Positions 1 through 10,055 of a stretch of DNA of 64,000 nt are shown here, one piece after another (within the stretch, counting starts at the first letter, position 1; each line of letters starts with the position of its first letter). The stretch comes from Rhynchopus euleeides (lineage: Eukaryota > Euglenozoa > Diplonemea > Diplonemida > Diplonemidae). Where the stretch lies: assembly GCA_963210315.1 (NCBI GenBank), contig OY723260.1, positions 2,046,001-2,110,000 on the forward strand. The letters run 5' to 3'. The translations under genes and the position numbers were made by a program. The notes beneath the pieces were generated by a model. That model worked only from the letters and a program-made list of their open reading frames with translations, had not been told where the DNA came from and ran no database searches.

Positions 1-1381
1 TGCGGCGTATACCACTCGTTGTCCTCGATGAGTCGTGTCCGCGCCACTGTCTCCGCCTGCACTGACGGAGGTACTGCGACCCTGGAGTCCCATCGGGCGT
101 TGTTCGAGTGAGTCTGCTTCGCGATGCGCCGCACGAAGGACAACACGGCTGGCATGTAACACATCGGTGTCCGCATCACATACGACTGCCAGACGAAAGA
201 CCCGAATACTCTGAACGCCCTGCGTGGTGTCGTGTGGCCGTTGACGACTTCCTTGTACTCTTCCCGTCCGAGGACTTTTTGCACCCAGGCTGTGTCCATG
301 CGGAAACGGTGTCGCGTCAGGTCGAAGTGGATCCCGAACACTGTGAAGTCCTGCAGCGGCACGCCGTGTTGTGTGTCGTCGAAGTTCAGGGCGGCCCCCA
401 CCTTCTCGCAGCGGCTGATGAAGTCGGCGTACCTCGCCTGTGCCTCTGGTAGGGAGTCTCCGACAGCGATGAAGTTGTCAATCCAGACTATTCCGTGCTC
501 TGGCGGGAGCAGCACGCGTGCGCTGCGGTTCGCGATTGCCGGGGAATGTGACCACCCCATGCACATGACAGTCAGGAAGGTCTTCACGAATGTCTTTCTC
601 TCCCCGCCTAGGCGCACTTCGAAGTAGCGTTGGATCTCCTTGTGTACGGGGAACTGGTAGAACCAGCTGCGTGCATCTGCCATCACCACCCAGCTCGCCG
701 CGGCCACTCGCTGTGTCACCTCCGTGATGTCCTGCAAACGCATGTCCGGTGGGCGTGTCATCAGTGCGTTTAGCCGCCTTGCGTCGACGATGAAACGTTG
801 GCCCCCAGACTTCTTGGACACGGTGAACGCTGGCAGCGTGAGGTACGGGTGTGCATCCGCCTCCGTCAGGACGCCATACTCAACCAAGGTGTCCAGGTGG
901 TGCAACATGTGGCGTGATACCTTCCTCCCCGTTTTACGTAGTTCTTGGCGGGCCTCGGGAAGCAGTGCGTCAGCGAAAGCGGCTGGCTTGGTGATGAGGT
1001 CCAGGACCCCCGTCAGTTCACCCTCGCTGTCCAACCGTCGCAGTTCCTTGAGATTGAGGCGTGAGGTGCAGATCTCCGCGATGTAGTCCTCTTCCTCCGG
1101 CAGCTCCGTCTTCGCGTTGGCTGGCCGTATCACCTTCCCCCCCGTGCACACACCCAAGTCCTCCCCGTAGAGGTCCTCGACACCCGGACCGTACGACTCT
1201 GCGCTATCCACCTCGCTCCACGCTTCCTCATCACTGGGTGGAGGGTCGGACGTGGCTTCGTCGGATGTGGCATCTTCGTAGTAGCGGCGCGCTGCGAACA
1301 GCCTCGTGGTCCCCGGGAAGTGGGTTGCTGTCAGGGGTTTTGGCTGTGTGCGCGTAGTCCCCCCTTGCTGTCGTTTTTTCT
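1..1381 (-). CDS. Reverse transcriptase of the YR retroelement (partial, runs off left edge)
   Basis: A minus-strand frame stays open from inside the recombinase ORF down to base 1. It shows RT fingers (VSKKSGGQRFIVDARRLNAL), palm motif A (VVMADARSWFYQFPV, first catalytic Asp), a segment TFLTVMCMGWSHSPAIANR, and the catalytic box VWIDNFIAVG near 505-470, followed by a connection-like region. The second Asp of the usual xxDD box is Asn here (IDN). The frame has no ATG before the palm and overlaps the end of the recombinase ORF by over 100 bp in the -1 frame, so expression by -1 frameshifting or as a fusion is likely. It would make cDNA of the element. RNase H is expected beyond the edge. Confidence 0.85.
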
Positions 1382-2347
1382 TCACCACTCGATCTTCGCC
1401 GACACCTGTGCTGTCTCGCGCGCGTGTGCGTTTTCCGCCGCTGATACGTAACGCATCACACCGTCGACCGTCGCGTGTCTCGAGAGGAGGCGCACCTCCT
1501 CCAGTGGAACGTTCTTCCGCGCAAGCTGTGTGAGTGCCCCCCTCCGCAGAGAGTGTGCCGTGAGCCCCCTCCGTGCCCGCTTGACGGCTTTTACCACGGT
1601 CCGGTAGGTGACGTCCGCCGGGAACAGTCTCGTCTCTCCTGCACTGCGCGCCCTGCGGAGGCGGTGTCGGAGGATACGGTGTAGGTCCTTCGGCAGGGAG
1701 ATTCCTGTGATGTGACCCATGTGGAAAGGGTCCGCCTTCGACTGGGTCCAGCGCACGTATATCGGCTCGCTGCGCTTTTCCGATGTGACGTCCTTCACAT
1801 CCAAACGCAGTGCGTCCGAAGCCCTTGCCGCACCCCCCCACATGATGCCGAGCAGCAGTTTCACGATGGGACGTGGCTCCTTCGCTAGCGCCTCCCGGAT
1901 GTTGTGGGCTGTTGCTGGTTCTGCTTGCTTCTGTGGTCGTAGTGCTCCTCCCCGCTTCAGCGCCCGCCTGTAGTCCGCCACAATTTGTCTTCCGTCGAGG
2001 GGGAACGCTGCGAAGCGTCTGAGTGCTGCTGCAAGGTTGTTGAGATACTGGAGGGCGGACTGCACTGATAGCCCGTCCTTCCGTTGCTTCGTGACCCACA
2101 GCACCGCCCCTTCGTCGTGTGGCAGTGTCCGCCTCTCCGCTTTCATCCACCCTTCCCGGAACTGCGAGTATCTGTCGTATGTGCGGCGGAGGGCCCCCCA
2201 GTATGTGGGTGCGAGGGCTTGGGACAGGGTGTGCTGTAGTTCCTGGCGAATGGTGGTTGCTTCCTCCGGGGTCACGCTCGTCTCGGTCTTGCGGGGGCGT
2301 CCTCTTGTTGACGGGGGGGCAGATGGTACTGCCTTCACATACACCAC
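1382..2347 (-). CDS. Tyrosine recombinase of the YR retroelement
   Basis: The 321-residue protein has the C-terminal catalytic domain of the phage-integrase family. Box I is GGAARASDALRL with Arg175. Box II is AHSLRRG with His265 and Arg268, then LLSRHATVDGVMRYV with His291 and the nucleophile Tyr300. All five expected catalytic residues are present. Residues 30-150 form a helical core-binding-like region (WGALRRTYDRY onwards), and the N terminus is basic. The family joins circular retroelement DNA into the chromosome by strand exchange without target duplication. It starts 54 bp after the gag stop, and its end is overlapped by the RT frame. Confidence 0.88.
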   Translation of the reverse strand: MVYVKAVPSAPPSTRGRPRKTETSVTPEEATTIRQELQHTLSQALAPTYWGALRRTYDRYSQFREGWMKAERRTLPHDEGAVLWVTKQRKDGLSVQSALQYLNNLAAALRRFAAFPLDGRQIVADYRRALKRGGALRPQKQAEPATAHNIREALAKEPRPIVKLLLGIMWGGAARASDALRLDVKDVTSEKRSEPIYVRWTQSKADPFHMGHITGISLPKDLHRILRHRLRRARSAGETRLFPADVTYRTVVKAVKRARRGLTAHSLRRGALTQLARKNVPLEEVRLLSRHATVDGVMRYVSAAENAHARETAQVSAKIEW

Positions 2348-2401
2348 CGCGGCGGGGGGGAGGGTCGTGGCCCGCGGGCGTCCCCTGCTGGTGTCGGGAA
2401 G

Positions 2402-3472
2402 TCACTGTCGCTTGCCTTTCCCCCCCCGTCCTTTGTGGTGGCCCTTTCCCGAGTAGGGCGCGGGGCGGTCCTGCGTGTTACGCTCCTGCAGGAACCGCTC
2501 CTGAAACGCGGCCCGCCTCTCCTGCGTGTCGTCCTGCGTGGCCCGCCCCTCCCGGAGTAGGCGCCCGTGTGCCACCGCATCGTACTTCGCTGGGTCCATA
2601 ATCTTCGCCTTTGCCAGGTAGAGGCGGGCGCCCGCTCGCCCCTTCAGGAGAAAGTGTGAGTTCATAGCGACGATTGTCTTGTGAAGGGCCTCGATAAACC
2701 GGTCCGGATCGTCGTCGTCGCGGATCAGCCCCATTGTCTGAAACAGAGAGTCGAAGGCCTGGATGAGCTGGTGTTGCCAGTCCGGTGAACTCGGGGCATC
2801 GCTGAGCTCCGCCTGTCGGAAAACCCGGGATACCTCAGCTTTCACCAACCTGCGTCCGGGGGCAGTGGCGATCGACGATCCCCAGGTCGACACGATGTGG
2901 GCGGAGAAGTCAGCGGGCAGCTCGGCCTCCGTCCGCTGCAGCGCCTTCTGCAGAGTGGCGATCTGCTTCGCCTGCGTCTCCACGGTCTTCTTCAGCTCCT
3001 TCTGCTCCTTCTCCAGCCGGCCTGTCAACTTCAGCAGGTACTCCAGCGAGTTCGCCACGCGGAGATCGGTGTTCGAGTCGGCGGGGTGGTGTGCGTCCCT
3101 GTGCTGGAGGCCCGTGCCACTCTGGCTGTCCGCCTCGCTGTACTCCCCGTCCTCGCCTAGCTCGCCCGCCCCTGCTGCCAGGTCCGCCGCGGTCTCCTCG
3201 TCGACCGCCTGCCGGACCCATGCGCACTCGGGGCACACCCAGCCCCTGTCCCCTGCGCCCTCGAGCCATTCGGGGACGATGTGCGCCGGGATGTGCTCTC
3301 TCATGCACGTCCTGACCGTGGTCCCACCGCAGTCGTGGCAGCTGAATGCGGTCCTGGCTGTGTGCGTTGTATTGCAGGTTTCGAATATGCACTCGGGGCG
3401 ACGCTCTGCTGGCTCGTTGTCGGGGTGGGCGGGGTCGGGAACCTTCAGGGTGTCCCAATCCAGAGTGGCCAT
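2402..3472 (-). CDS. Gag-like protein of the YR retroelement
   Basis: The 356-residue ORF begins ATGGCC directly after the leader repeats. Residues 28-83 carry a cysteine/histidine array (C28, C33, C45, C48, C56, H60, C80, C83) that could form a zinc ribbon or PHD-like fold. Residues about 85-125 are acidic, and about 145-185 form a Lys/Glu-rich coiled coil (LEKEQKELKKTVETQAKQI). The tail is Gly/Lys/Arg-rich (GKGHHKGRGGKGKRQ), suited to nucleic-acid binding. Position, zinc-binding residues and basic tail suggest the structural protein of the element, but I recognise no named gag family. The first 35 or so codons recur at 54423-54539. Confidence 0.7.
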   Translation of the reverse strand: MATLDWDTLKVPDPAHPDNEPAERRPECIFETCNTTHTARTAFSCHDCGGTTVRTCMREHIPAHIVPEWLEGAGDRGWVCPECAWVRQAVDEETAADLAAGAGELGEDGEYSEADSQSGTGLQHRDAHHPADSNTDLRVANSLEYLLKLTGRLEKEQKELKKTVETQAKQIATLQKALQRTEAELPADFSAHIVSTWGSSIATAPGRRLVKAEVSRVFRQAELSDAPSSPDWQHQLIQAFDSLFQTMGLIRDDDDPDRFIEALHKTIVAMNSHFLLKGRAGARLYLAKAKIMDPAKYDAVAHGRLLREGRATQDDTQERRAAFQERFLQERNTQDRPAPYSGKGHHKGRGGKGKRQ

Positions 3473-3479
3473 CTTCTCT

Positions 3480-3860
3480 GTTACGCAGCTCGGCGTAGTT
3501 ACTGTCCCTCTCTGTTTGTTACACGCAGCACGGCGTTGTTACTGTCCCTCTCTGTAAGATACACGCAGCTCGGCGTAGTTACTGTCCCTCTCTGTTTGTT
3601 ACACGCAGCACGGCGTTGTTACTGTCCCTCTCTGTAAGATACACGCAGCTCGGCGTAGTTACTGTCCCTCTCTGTTTGTTACACGCAGCACGGCGTTGTT
3701 ACTGCCCCTCTCTGTAAGATACACGCAGCTCGGCGTAGTTACTGTCCCTCTCTGACCTCAAAATACGCGCAGCTCGGCGTACTCCCTCAGCCCGTAGTTA
3801 CGCACGGCGTAGTTACTGTCCCTCTCTCTTCAGAACAACCACGCAGCTCGGCGTACTCTG
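3480..3860. repeat. 40-bp tandem repeats in the retroelement leader
   Basis: Units of exactly 40 bp (ACACGCAGCTCGGCGTAGTT followed by ACTGTCCCTCTCTG and a 6-bp tail) alternate in two subtypes: CTCGGCGTAG with tail TTTGTT, and CACGGCGTTG with tail TAAGAT. They give 80-bp dimers at 3520-3740, and the array degrades towards 3860. The same motif on the plus strand fills 54150-54420 ahead of the truncated gag copy. Both arrays lie between the terminal repeat and the gag start, so they are part of the element. Confidence 0.85.
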
Positions 3861-3910
3861 TCCGCTTCTGTCACTCTTGCCCCCCTCTTGATTCTCTCGC
3901 CTGCTTGATA

Positions 3911-4048
3911 GTTTGTTGCGTTGACGCTTCTACACACAAAACCCTGAACTGATCACACCCTGAGCCTGATGAAGGGTGGGGTTAGTGTATAGAGCACGTT
4001 TGGTTGCAGCTGTGGTGGGGCGCTTTCCGCTCACACGAGTGTGCTTAA
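3911..4048 (-). repeat. Retroelement terminal repeat, copy 1
   Basis: About 138 bp beginning (minus strand) TTAAGCACACTCGTGTGAGC and ending near GAAGCGTCAACGCAACAAAC. Near-identical plus-strand copies lie at 35874-36011, 53967-54106 and 63910-64000. In the two copies with an attached gag it sits just outside the leader repeats, which marks it as the element's 5' terminal repeat. It contains the inverted repeat CACACTCGTGTG at its outer tip. Confidence 0.85.
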
Positions 4049-5101
4049 TGAAAAAATGCCGAAAATTTTCGAATCCCAGTTAGGGACCACTCTGAATCAC
4101 CTGTATTGTGCAAAGAAACGGGTTTGTTTGCGTTTGAGTACTCGGGGGGTAGGGGGGTAGGAGGGAGGGTGTTTTCACCCAATTGGTGTCCCCAGTAAGA
4201 GGTGTAAATGGACACCCCATCGTCATAACGACCCCACTGCGATCCGCACAGATCCCAAACGTTCCAAATAACGGGTTTTTGGAACACCCAAGGAGGGGTC
4301 CCGCTGGGTGGGCTGGTGTGGTTGCCTCAGTCACATCCTATGACCAGCCCCTGAACTAGACCCACGTTTCACGGACGAAGCTTGACAGCTCGACCACAGA
4401 AATGACCCCACTACGATCCGCACAGATTCCAAATAGTCAAAGGAACGGGGTTTTGCAACACCCGAGTAGGGGGCCCCTTTCGGGGGCGTTTTGGTACAAT
4501 GTCGGCTCTGTAGTGACAAGGGGTTCCGCAGGCAGTGTCCTTAGCCTTCAGCCACTGTCAAGTGAGCCCATTCTATGGCTTGTCTTGAGGGTGCGTTGTC
4601 ATCTGTTGGTCACAGGTACAGACAAACAAACGCTGCAGCTGGGCGAGGGCTGACTGATGTGTCTTCCGAGGTTCGAGACTTCGGACAACCTAGTTTGGTG
4701 AGTCTCGAGCCAGGCTCCTAAGGCCTCCAGAGACAGGTCCTTCCGCAGCAGTCAGAAGAGTGACTTCCTGCAAACCAGAGGGCCTGGGTGGATATTTGGG
4801 ATACATGGAGGGCCCCTACATCAGGAAATGGGCACCACAAGGTCTGGGACGAGGCCGGTGGTAGTGTTGGTGCAGTCTGGGCTCTGTATTGGAGGTAGCG
4901 TGTTTCCCACAGGAGAGAATAAAAAAGTGGCATTATTGCTTATGCACAATGTACGCACAAACTACGCAAAACTACGCACGAACTACGCAATTTGGGCCTT
5001 TCAGCAACACCAATGACAGGAGCATACATTACACCGCCGCAGGCCTGTCCAGCCACACTCTACACATCGAATCGCGGCACAACAGCACCCTGACAGCTGC
5101 T
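4049..5101. other. Intergenic, with a diverged duplicated block
   Basis: I see no convincing gene. Two diverged copies of a block of about 90 bp lie at 4224-4312 and 4400-4488 (ACCCCACTRCGATCCGCACA ... CGGGTTTTTGGAACACCC). ACTACGCA-type octamers are clustered at 4950-4990, just upstream of the oxygenase gene. The same ACTACGCA words (as TGCGTAGT) recur at 52965 and 53898. Confidence 0.5.
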
Positions 5102-5980
5102 ATGGGATACGAGCTGTACGTGAAGACGCTCACCGGGGTGACCTACACTGTGCCATATGACGCCTGCGACATAATCGGGGCGGTGAAGCAGAGCCTGGAG
5201 GAGGTGTCGGGGATACCCGCCGCACAACAGCGACTGCTGTACGCCGGGAAGCAGCTGGAGGACGGGCGCACTCTGTCGGACTACTGTGTGCAGCGCGAGT
5301 CGGTTTTTCATCTCATTCTGAAGCCGCGGCAGATCCTGGATCCGCCGTGCCTTCTCGGGAAAGTTGCCTACACACCCCTGCACCCGTGTGTCTACGACTT
5401 CACGCCCAACTTCTGCAGCGAGGAGCTGGCAGGGAAGCTCGTATCCCTCGAGGCTGTGCCATGCGAGCATGGCGTATATCGCTTCCCGCTTCTCAAGCCA
5501 TCGGTTTGCGCGCTGCTTGCCGAGGAGATTGCACACTTTGTGAAGGTGCACTGCGACAGCGGGGTGGCCCTCAGCCTCAAGCACATCGGTCTGCACCACA
5601 TGGTGGAGGCTCTGATACGCCATGCCGAGCCGTACATCTTGACACTGCTGCCTTCGCTCCGTGGCACGCGCTACGAAGTGCTGACCAAGGCCATGATGTA
5701 CAGCACCACGGGAAACGCCAACTGGCCGAAGCACATCGATGGCGACCTCGCCACCCTGAACATCAGTCTGTGCGACGGCTTCAGCGGAGGGGAGTTCCGC
5801 GTCTATCCCGGTGGTGCCGAGACCCCTGTTGCCATGCCGCACAGCACGTCGGGTACAGCACTGCTGCATCTGGGCGACGTGGTGCATGATGTCGCGCCAG
5901 TCACGGAGGGGCAGCGCACCACCTTGATAGTCAAGATCAAGACCCCATGCAGCAAGTGCGGAGCCACGGTTGGGTCTTAG
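5102..5980 (+). CDS. Ubiquitin-like domain fused to a 2-oxoglutarate/Fe(II) dioxygenase
   Basis: The 292-residue protein starts at the ATG that opens the ubiquitin-like fold ([18 protein letters not shown]). An in-frame ATG upstream only adds unrelated sequence. Residues 1-75 resemble ubiquitin but lack the terminal Gly-Gly, so the domain is probably a fixed adaptor rather than a conjugated tag. Residues about 185-280 form the double-stranded beta helix of prolyl-4-hydroxylase-type oxygenases: WPKHIDGD supplies His211 and Asp213, VVHDVAPV supplies His262, and GQRTTLIV supplies Arg272 for the 2-oxoglutarate carboxylate. All iron and cosubstrate ligands are present. The family hydroxylates proteins or small substrates using O2 and 2-oxoglutarate, but the substrate here is unknown. 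It appears intronless. Confidence 0.85.
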   Translation: MGYELYVKTLTGVTYTVPYDACDIIGAVKQSLEEVSGIPAAQQRLLYAGKQLEDGRTLSDYCVQRESVFHLILKPRQILDPPCLLGKVAYTPLHPCVYDFTPNFCSEELAGKLVSLEAVPCEHGVYRFPLLKPSVCALLAEEIAHFVKVHCDSGVALSLKHIGLHHMVEALIRHAEPYILTLLPSLRGTRYEVLTKAMMYSTTGNANWPKHIDGDLATLNISLCDGFSGGEFRVYPGGAETPVAMPHSTSGTALLHLGDVVHDVAPVTEGQRTTLIVKIKTPCSKCGATVGS

Positions 5981-6189
5981 CACCGGAGTGTCGGAAAGCT
6001 GTGCCTGCAAATGAACAAGGGGGGGGGGGGGGGCAGCCAGAGGGTGGGTGTTGCCGTACCCACCTTGCTGTGACGTGGCATGGTTCTGTGTCACAACTAG
6101 CTGTGTTGTTTGCAGGCGCGGGGGTGCTGATATAAAATAAAGCGGCAAACTAATGCAAGAAAAAGGGAGGGGGGGACTCTGAAACGGCG
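5981..6189. other. 3' flank of the oxygenase gene
   Basis: Contains a G tract at about 6020-6033 and AATAAAG at about 6135, which could be a polyadenylation signal, followed by a second G tract before the next element starts. Confidence 0.35.
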
Positions 6190-8320
6190 TTCATGAATCT
6201 GCCCCGTTAACGGCTACCGGGTATTACCGGGTATTACCGGGCCGAAAAACGGGTATTACCGGGTCCGGTAATACCCGTTTGCCCGGTAATACCCGGTTAT
6301 AGCCCGGTAGCGCTACCGGGGATTTTCCATGGGAATTTCCCTTTGTTTTTGGGTTGATTCCCTTCCCCTTAGCAGTGTGTTGTGGTCGACGTTGGATTCT
6401 ATGACGCATGGGGTGATCGAAAGCCGGGTTCCGCAGTTCACGTCTGGCTCACTGCAGACTTTTCGGGTTTCCGTCGCAGCAATGCTGACTACTGCACGGT
6501 GCCCACACACCACCTGAGCCCTTCCAGAGCCGGCGGTGTCGTCAGATCAGGCAGTCGATCACACACACGCATAACATGAGACAGGTGTGATAGGACCACC
6601 TTCCTCTCCCAAAGTCTGCGAGCCCCATTCCATTGAGGGGCAGTGACTGCCTGGGCCAACAGGGTCTTGGGGCAGGCACATTCTGAACCAATGAAGGTTC
6701 CGTCACAGAGAGGCGCTGTTCCCATAGCTTCCATCATTTAAGGACCTTGGCTCAGAAATGCAGAAACGGTGCGTCACCAAACTGGCTGCAAAGTGGCACA
6801 GTTGGGCACACAGTGGCACAGAGCGAAGGGCTCCTCGTTTTCAATTATCGATCCTTCGTTCAGGGAAACCTCCTAGGCGTGCATCTTCTCTTACTCGAGT
6901 GCTTGGTCACGCCAGCTCCGTTATTCGGTCACATCGCTCTGCTGGCTGGGTGCTTGTCGCAACACTTACCTGCGAGCAGCCAACGAGCATTATGGTACCG
7001 AGAGATGCTTCTTGGCGGCCGGGCTTGTGGTTCCTGCCACAGCAGGTCACAGTACGGTGAGCCGACTTGCTATATTTGCTGGGGTGGCTTCAACACGGGC
7101 TCGCCACTGGACTGCCCCCGGGCCAAGGTGGGTAGTCGCACCTGCCTTTGGGACGCTGAGTATCCGCCCCGTGTATGATGAGCGGAAGCTAACCAGCCTG
7201 CAGTCGACCCACGTGGTGGCCTCACAACTCCCAGACAACAGCTGGTTTGGGCAGGTGGACGGGAAGAGCTGGTTCTGGAGTTGTGGTGTCGACACGTTTC
7301 CATTTTGAGAAATTCTCTGTGGTACGCTCCACAGCAAGACGCCCATTCCCATGTGAAGCCTCTCTGGCGACACCCTTGACAAGAGCACCTGGCACTCTGC
7401 ACCGGACCTGCAGCTAAGATCCGGGCTGGTGCGGCGAGGTATTTGAGCGACCCCTTACGATACGATGCAATCCAGAGAAGTCCCAGCAAAACGTGGATTC
7501 GACCAGGCCCTCAATATATGCACGAGTTGCGCCTGCTTCTTGTTATCTTGCTTGGCTACTGGTCGCTCTGATAAATCATCAGCTTGGTTCGAGTCGGGAC
7601 AAGTCATGATGACAACGCATGTTTCAAAGAACTTAGCCTCGTGGACGGCCTGTTGTGTGACGACACGCCCTGCCTCCGTGGAAGCGGACCAGGCCATGAA
7701 GTGCATTGAAGAGGGAGGGAGAGGAGGCAACACACGGAGGACATAGGCACAGACACGGGTGTGTTCATAGATCTTGGTTGAACGAACAGGTGTGAATCAG
7801 GGCCTGGGATCATTATCTCGACCTTTGTTTGTGTAATCATCGGGGCACGCCACGCCAACACATCCCCCCACCGCCATGCCGCAAAGCCTGCCTCATAGAT
7901 CTTGAGGGTACTGAACGTGGGTGTTCCCCAGCCGTTCCCACTCCCAGTGTTCTCAGGGCCGCCCCTGTGAGGGGTGGGCCAGGAGGGGCTGCAGAGGCTG
8001 GCCTTCAGAATAACGCAGGGGGGTCACCTAACACCTGACATTCCCCCCGCGCACCTTCCCTTGGACTGCCAGACGGAAGATCACCAGAACCCTGCAGTTG
8101 ATTCACTGCGACACCCCACGAACCATTCCTGTACCAAGGAAATCCCCACGGAAAATCCCCGGTAATACGAAAACGGGTATTACCGGACCTGGTAATACCC
8201 CCGATTTTACCCGGTAATACCCGTTTTTGACCCGGTAATACCCGGTAATGGAGGCCGATTATCGGGTTTCCGGTAATACCCGGTAATACCGGTTACCCGT
8301 TAACGGGGCAGATTCATGTG
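6190..8320. mobile_element. Inverted-repeat element with iterated GGTATTACCGGG termini
   Basis: Left end: 6190-6340 reads TGAATCTGCCCCGTTAACGG, then many copies of GGTATTACCGGG in both orientations, then GGGGATTTTCC. The right end (8140-8320) is the reverse complement of the same layout. The inverted repeats are about 150-180 bp and enclose about 1.8 kb. Short ORFs inside (for example minus 7047-7388 and 7455-7733) do not look like any transposase I recognise, so the copy is probably non-autonomous or decayed. Subterminal iteration of a short palindrome resembles transposase-binding sites in several DNA-transposon groups. Confidence 0.75.
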
Positions 8321-8327
8321 AATTGTA

Positions 8328-8352
8328 GAAAAGTTGGCGTAGCCAACTTTTC
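8328..8352. other. Perfect hairpin, 11-bp arms, 3-nt loop
   Basis: GAAAAGTTGGC, loop GTA, GCCAACTTTTC. It lies immediately outside the right inverted repeat of the 6.2-8.3 kb element and about 380 bp before the first armadillo gene. Its role is unknown. Confidence 0.6.
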
Positions 8353-8730
8353 ACTGTGTGTGTGGATCTTTGCGAACACTTCACACGCCGGGGCGGCGTG
8401 TGGGGTGTTCTGATAGAAGGGGCCTCAGGTGCACCACTAACACCGATCTGTCTTTTCCGCTGGCAAGATCGCCGCAGACTAAGGGTGTGTTACGTCTAGC
8501 TCAGCACACCCGTGCCCTGTTGCGTGTTGCCAGCAAAGAGGCCGCACTCACCGGAGGGGATTCCTGTTGCTGTGTTTGAGCAAGTTCAGGCGCTTCAGTG
8601 TTGACCTAAGCTACGTCTCTTGCGTTGCCGCAGCCCCGTGCCCCTGTGGTGGGGCGTGTTTTCTCTCAGACACCGCGTGTGGTCTCACATACAACACAGG
8701 TGATTCTTCGTGTCGACACTTCACCACACC
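8353..8730. other. 5' flank of armadillo gene copy 1
   Basis: Shares only its last 35 or so bases (GGTGATTCTTCGTGTCGACA and following) with the flanks of the other copies. The remaining sequence is unique, so this is the left boundary of the tandem duplication. Confidence 0.5.
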
Positions 8731-10055
8731 ATGACGTGTGTTGCCACCAGCCCTGCTGCTGCTTCTCTCATGGATGTGGAAAAGAAGGCCGCTGCCCTGC
8801 GTGCAGAGAAGAAGGATGCCATGCAGAATCGCAAGAGGGTGATGAATCGCACCGTTGTCGTGCCGACACCGAGTTCCATCGCAGGGCTTGCGGTACAGCT
8901 GTATGCTGGCGGGGAAGACGAGCTCCATGCTGCGACTGCCTTGCGGGTGATGCTGGATGATGACAACCAACCGCCTACCGACATGGTGTTTGCCGCATCG
9001 CCTCCTGTTGTGCCGAAGCTGGTGGAGTTGCTCTCGCACTCCAACCCACAGCTGCAGCACGAGGCTGCCTGGGCACTCACCAACATCACGGCCGACACCA
9101 CCCAGCAGACGGCTGTTGTCGTGCAGCACGGCGCACTGCAGCCCGTCATCCGCATGCTGTCCAGCTCGAACAACGACCTGCAGGAGGAGGCCGCGATCTG
9201 CCTCGGGAACATTGCGAGTGAAAACACCAACATGCGCGACATGGCCCTCGATGCCGGTGCCTTGCAGCCCCTCCTGGCCAGCCTGCACGTGGGTGCCCCA
9301 CTCAAGGTGAAGCGGTACGGTACATACGCGCTTTCCAACCTGCTGGACGGCAAGCCGGCTGTGCCGCAGAGTGCAGTGCGTGCCGCAGTGCCTGTTCTGT
9401 CTCACCTGATCTCTGTTGATGACACAGAGACCGTCAACCACGCGCTGTGGGGTCTGAGCTCTGCGTGCGATGGGCCAGACACAGGCATCCAAACTGTGCT
9501 GGACAGTGGTGTGCTACCCCGTGTGATCTCGAAGCTGGCAGATGAAGACCTTGACATCCGCTACACTGCTCTGCGTGTTGTGGGGAACATGGTAACGGGC
9601 GACAGCGATCAGAGACAGGCGGTGTTGGATGCCGGTGCTGCACTGGCCATACGCAAGCTGCTGTCAGTTCCCCAGAAGGACAAGGTGACAAAGGAGTGTC
9701 TGTGGGTCATCAGGAGCGTTGCTGCAGGGACACCTTCGCAGCTGCAGCAGCTTATCAACCTCGATTACATGGTGCTTGTTGTGGGTCTCATCACGACGCA
9801 GAAGCTGCCCACTGCGGTGCAGCGGTTGCATCAAGTGTGCCCCCTATCGGGGAGTGGATGCGTCAACACATCTTACAGGGAAGAAGGAACCACGGATAGC
9901 ATATTCACTGCAGTGGCGAAACTGGCGCGTCTTGGTGCATTTCCGCCTCGCCCCCTTCACGTTGCTGCTTCCTGTCCCCCCAGGACCCACACTGACAGAC
10001 CCAGACACAGCCTCTCCAACACAGGTGATTCTTCGTGTCGACACTTCACCACACC
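8731..10055 (+). pseudogene. Importin-alpha-like armadillo gene, copy 1, 3'-truncated chimera
   Basis: The start matches the other five copies (MTCVATSPAAASLMDVEKK). Armadillo repeats are intact through VLVVGLITTQKLP. At 9810-9812 the sequence jumps within the triplet CAC from the coding region into the spacer that normally follows a gene (TGCGGTGCAGCGGTTGCATC). The last 2-3 repeats and the usual C terminus are therefore missing, and the frame reads on through spacer into copy 2. Unequal recombination at CAC microhomology between a gene and a downstream spacer explains this. If translated it gives a protein with a nonsense tail, so it is probably not functional as an importin. Confidence 0.75.

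Larger units (their letters stand above)
1..4048 (-). mobile_element. Tyrosine-recombinase (YR) retroelement, 5' part, gag-YR-RT order
   Basis: Reading leftwards on the minus strand there is a terminal repeat (4048-3911), a leader with 40-bp tandem repeats, a cysteine-rich gag-like ORF, a tyrosine recombinase and a reverse transcriptase that runs off the window. A recombinase instead of a DDE integrase places it among YR retroelements (DIRS, Ngaro, PAT and VIPER groups). Recombinase upstream of RT is unlike classic DIRS, where it is last, and from memory resembles the trypanosomatid VIPER order. All three ORFs are intact where visible, so the copy may be young. The RNase H and the 3' repeats lie outside the window. 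Confidence 0.8.

Noticed and set aside
7047..7733. Transposase in the 6.2-8.3 kb element
   Set aside because: Short minus-strand ORFs there show no DDE or recombinase motif I can identify.
8611..9492. Long minus-strand ORFs opposite the armadillo genes
   Set aside because: They recur opposite every copy as a shadow of the codon pattern. The plus strand carries recognisable armadillo repeats.
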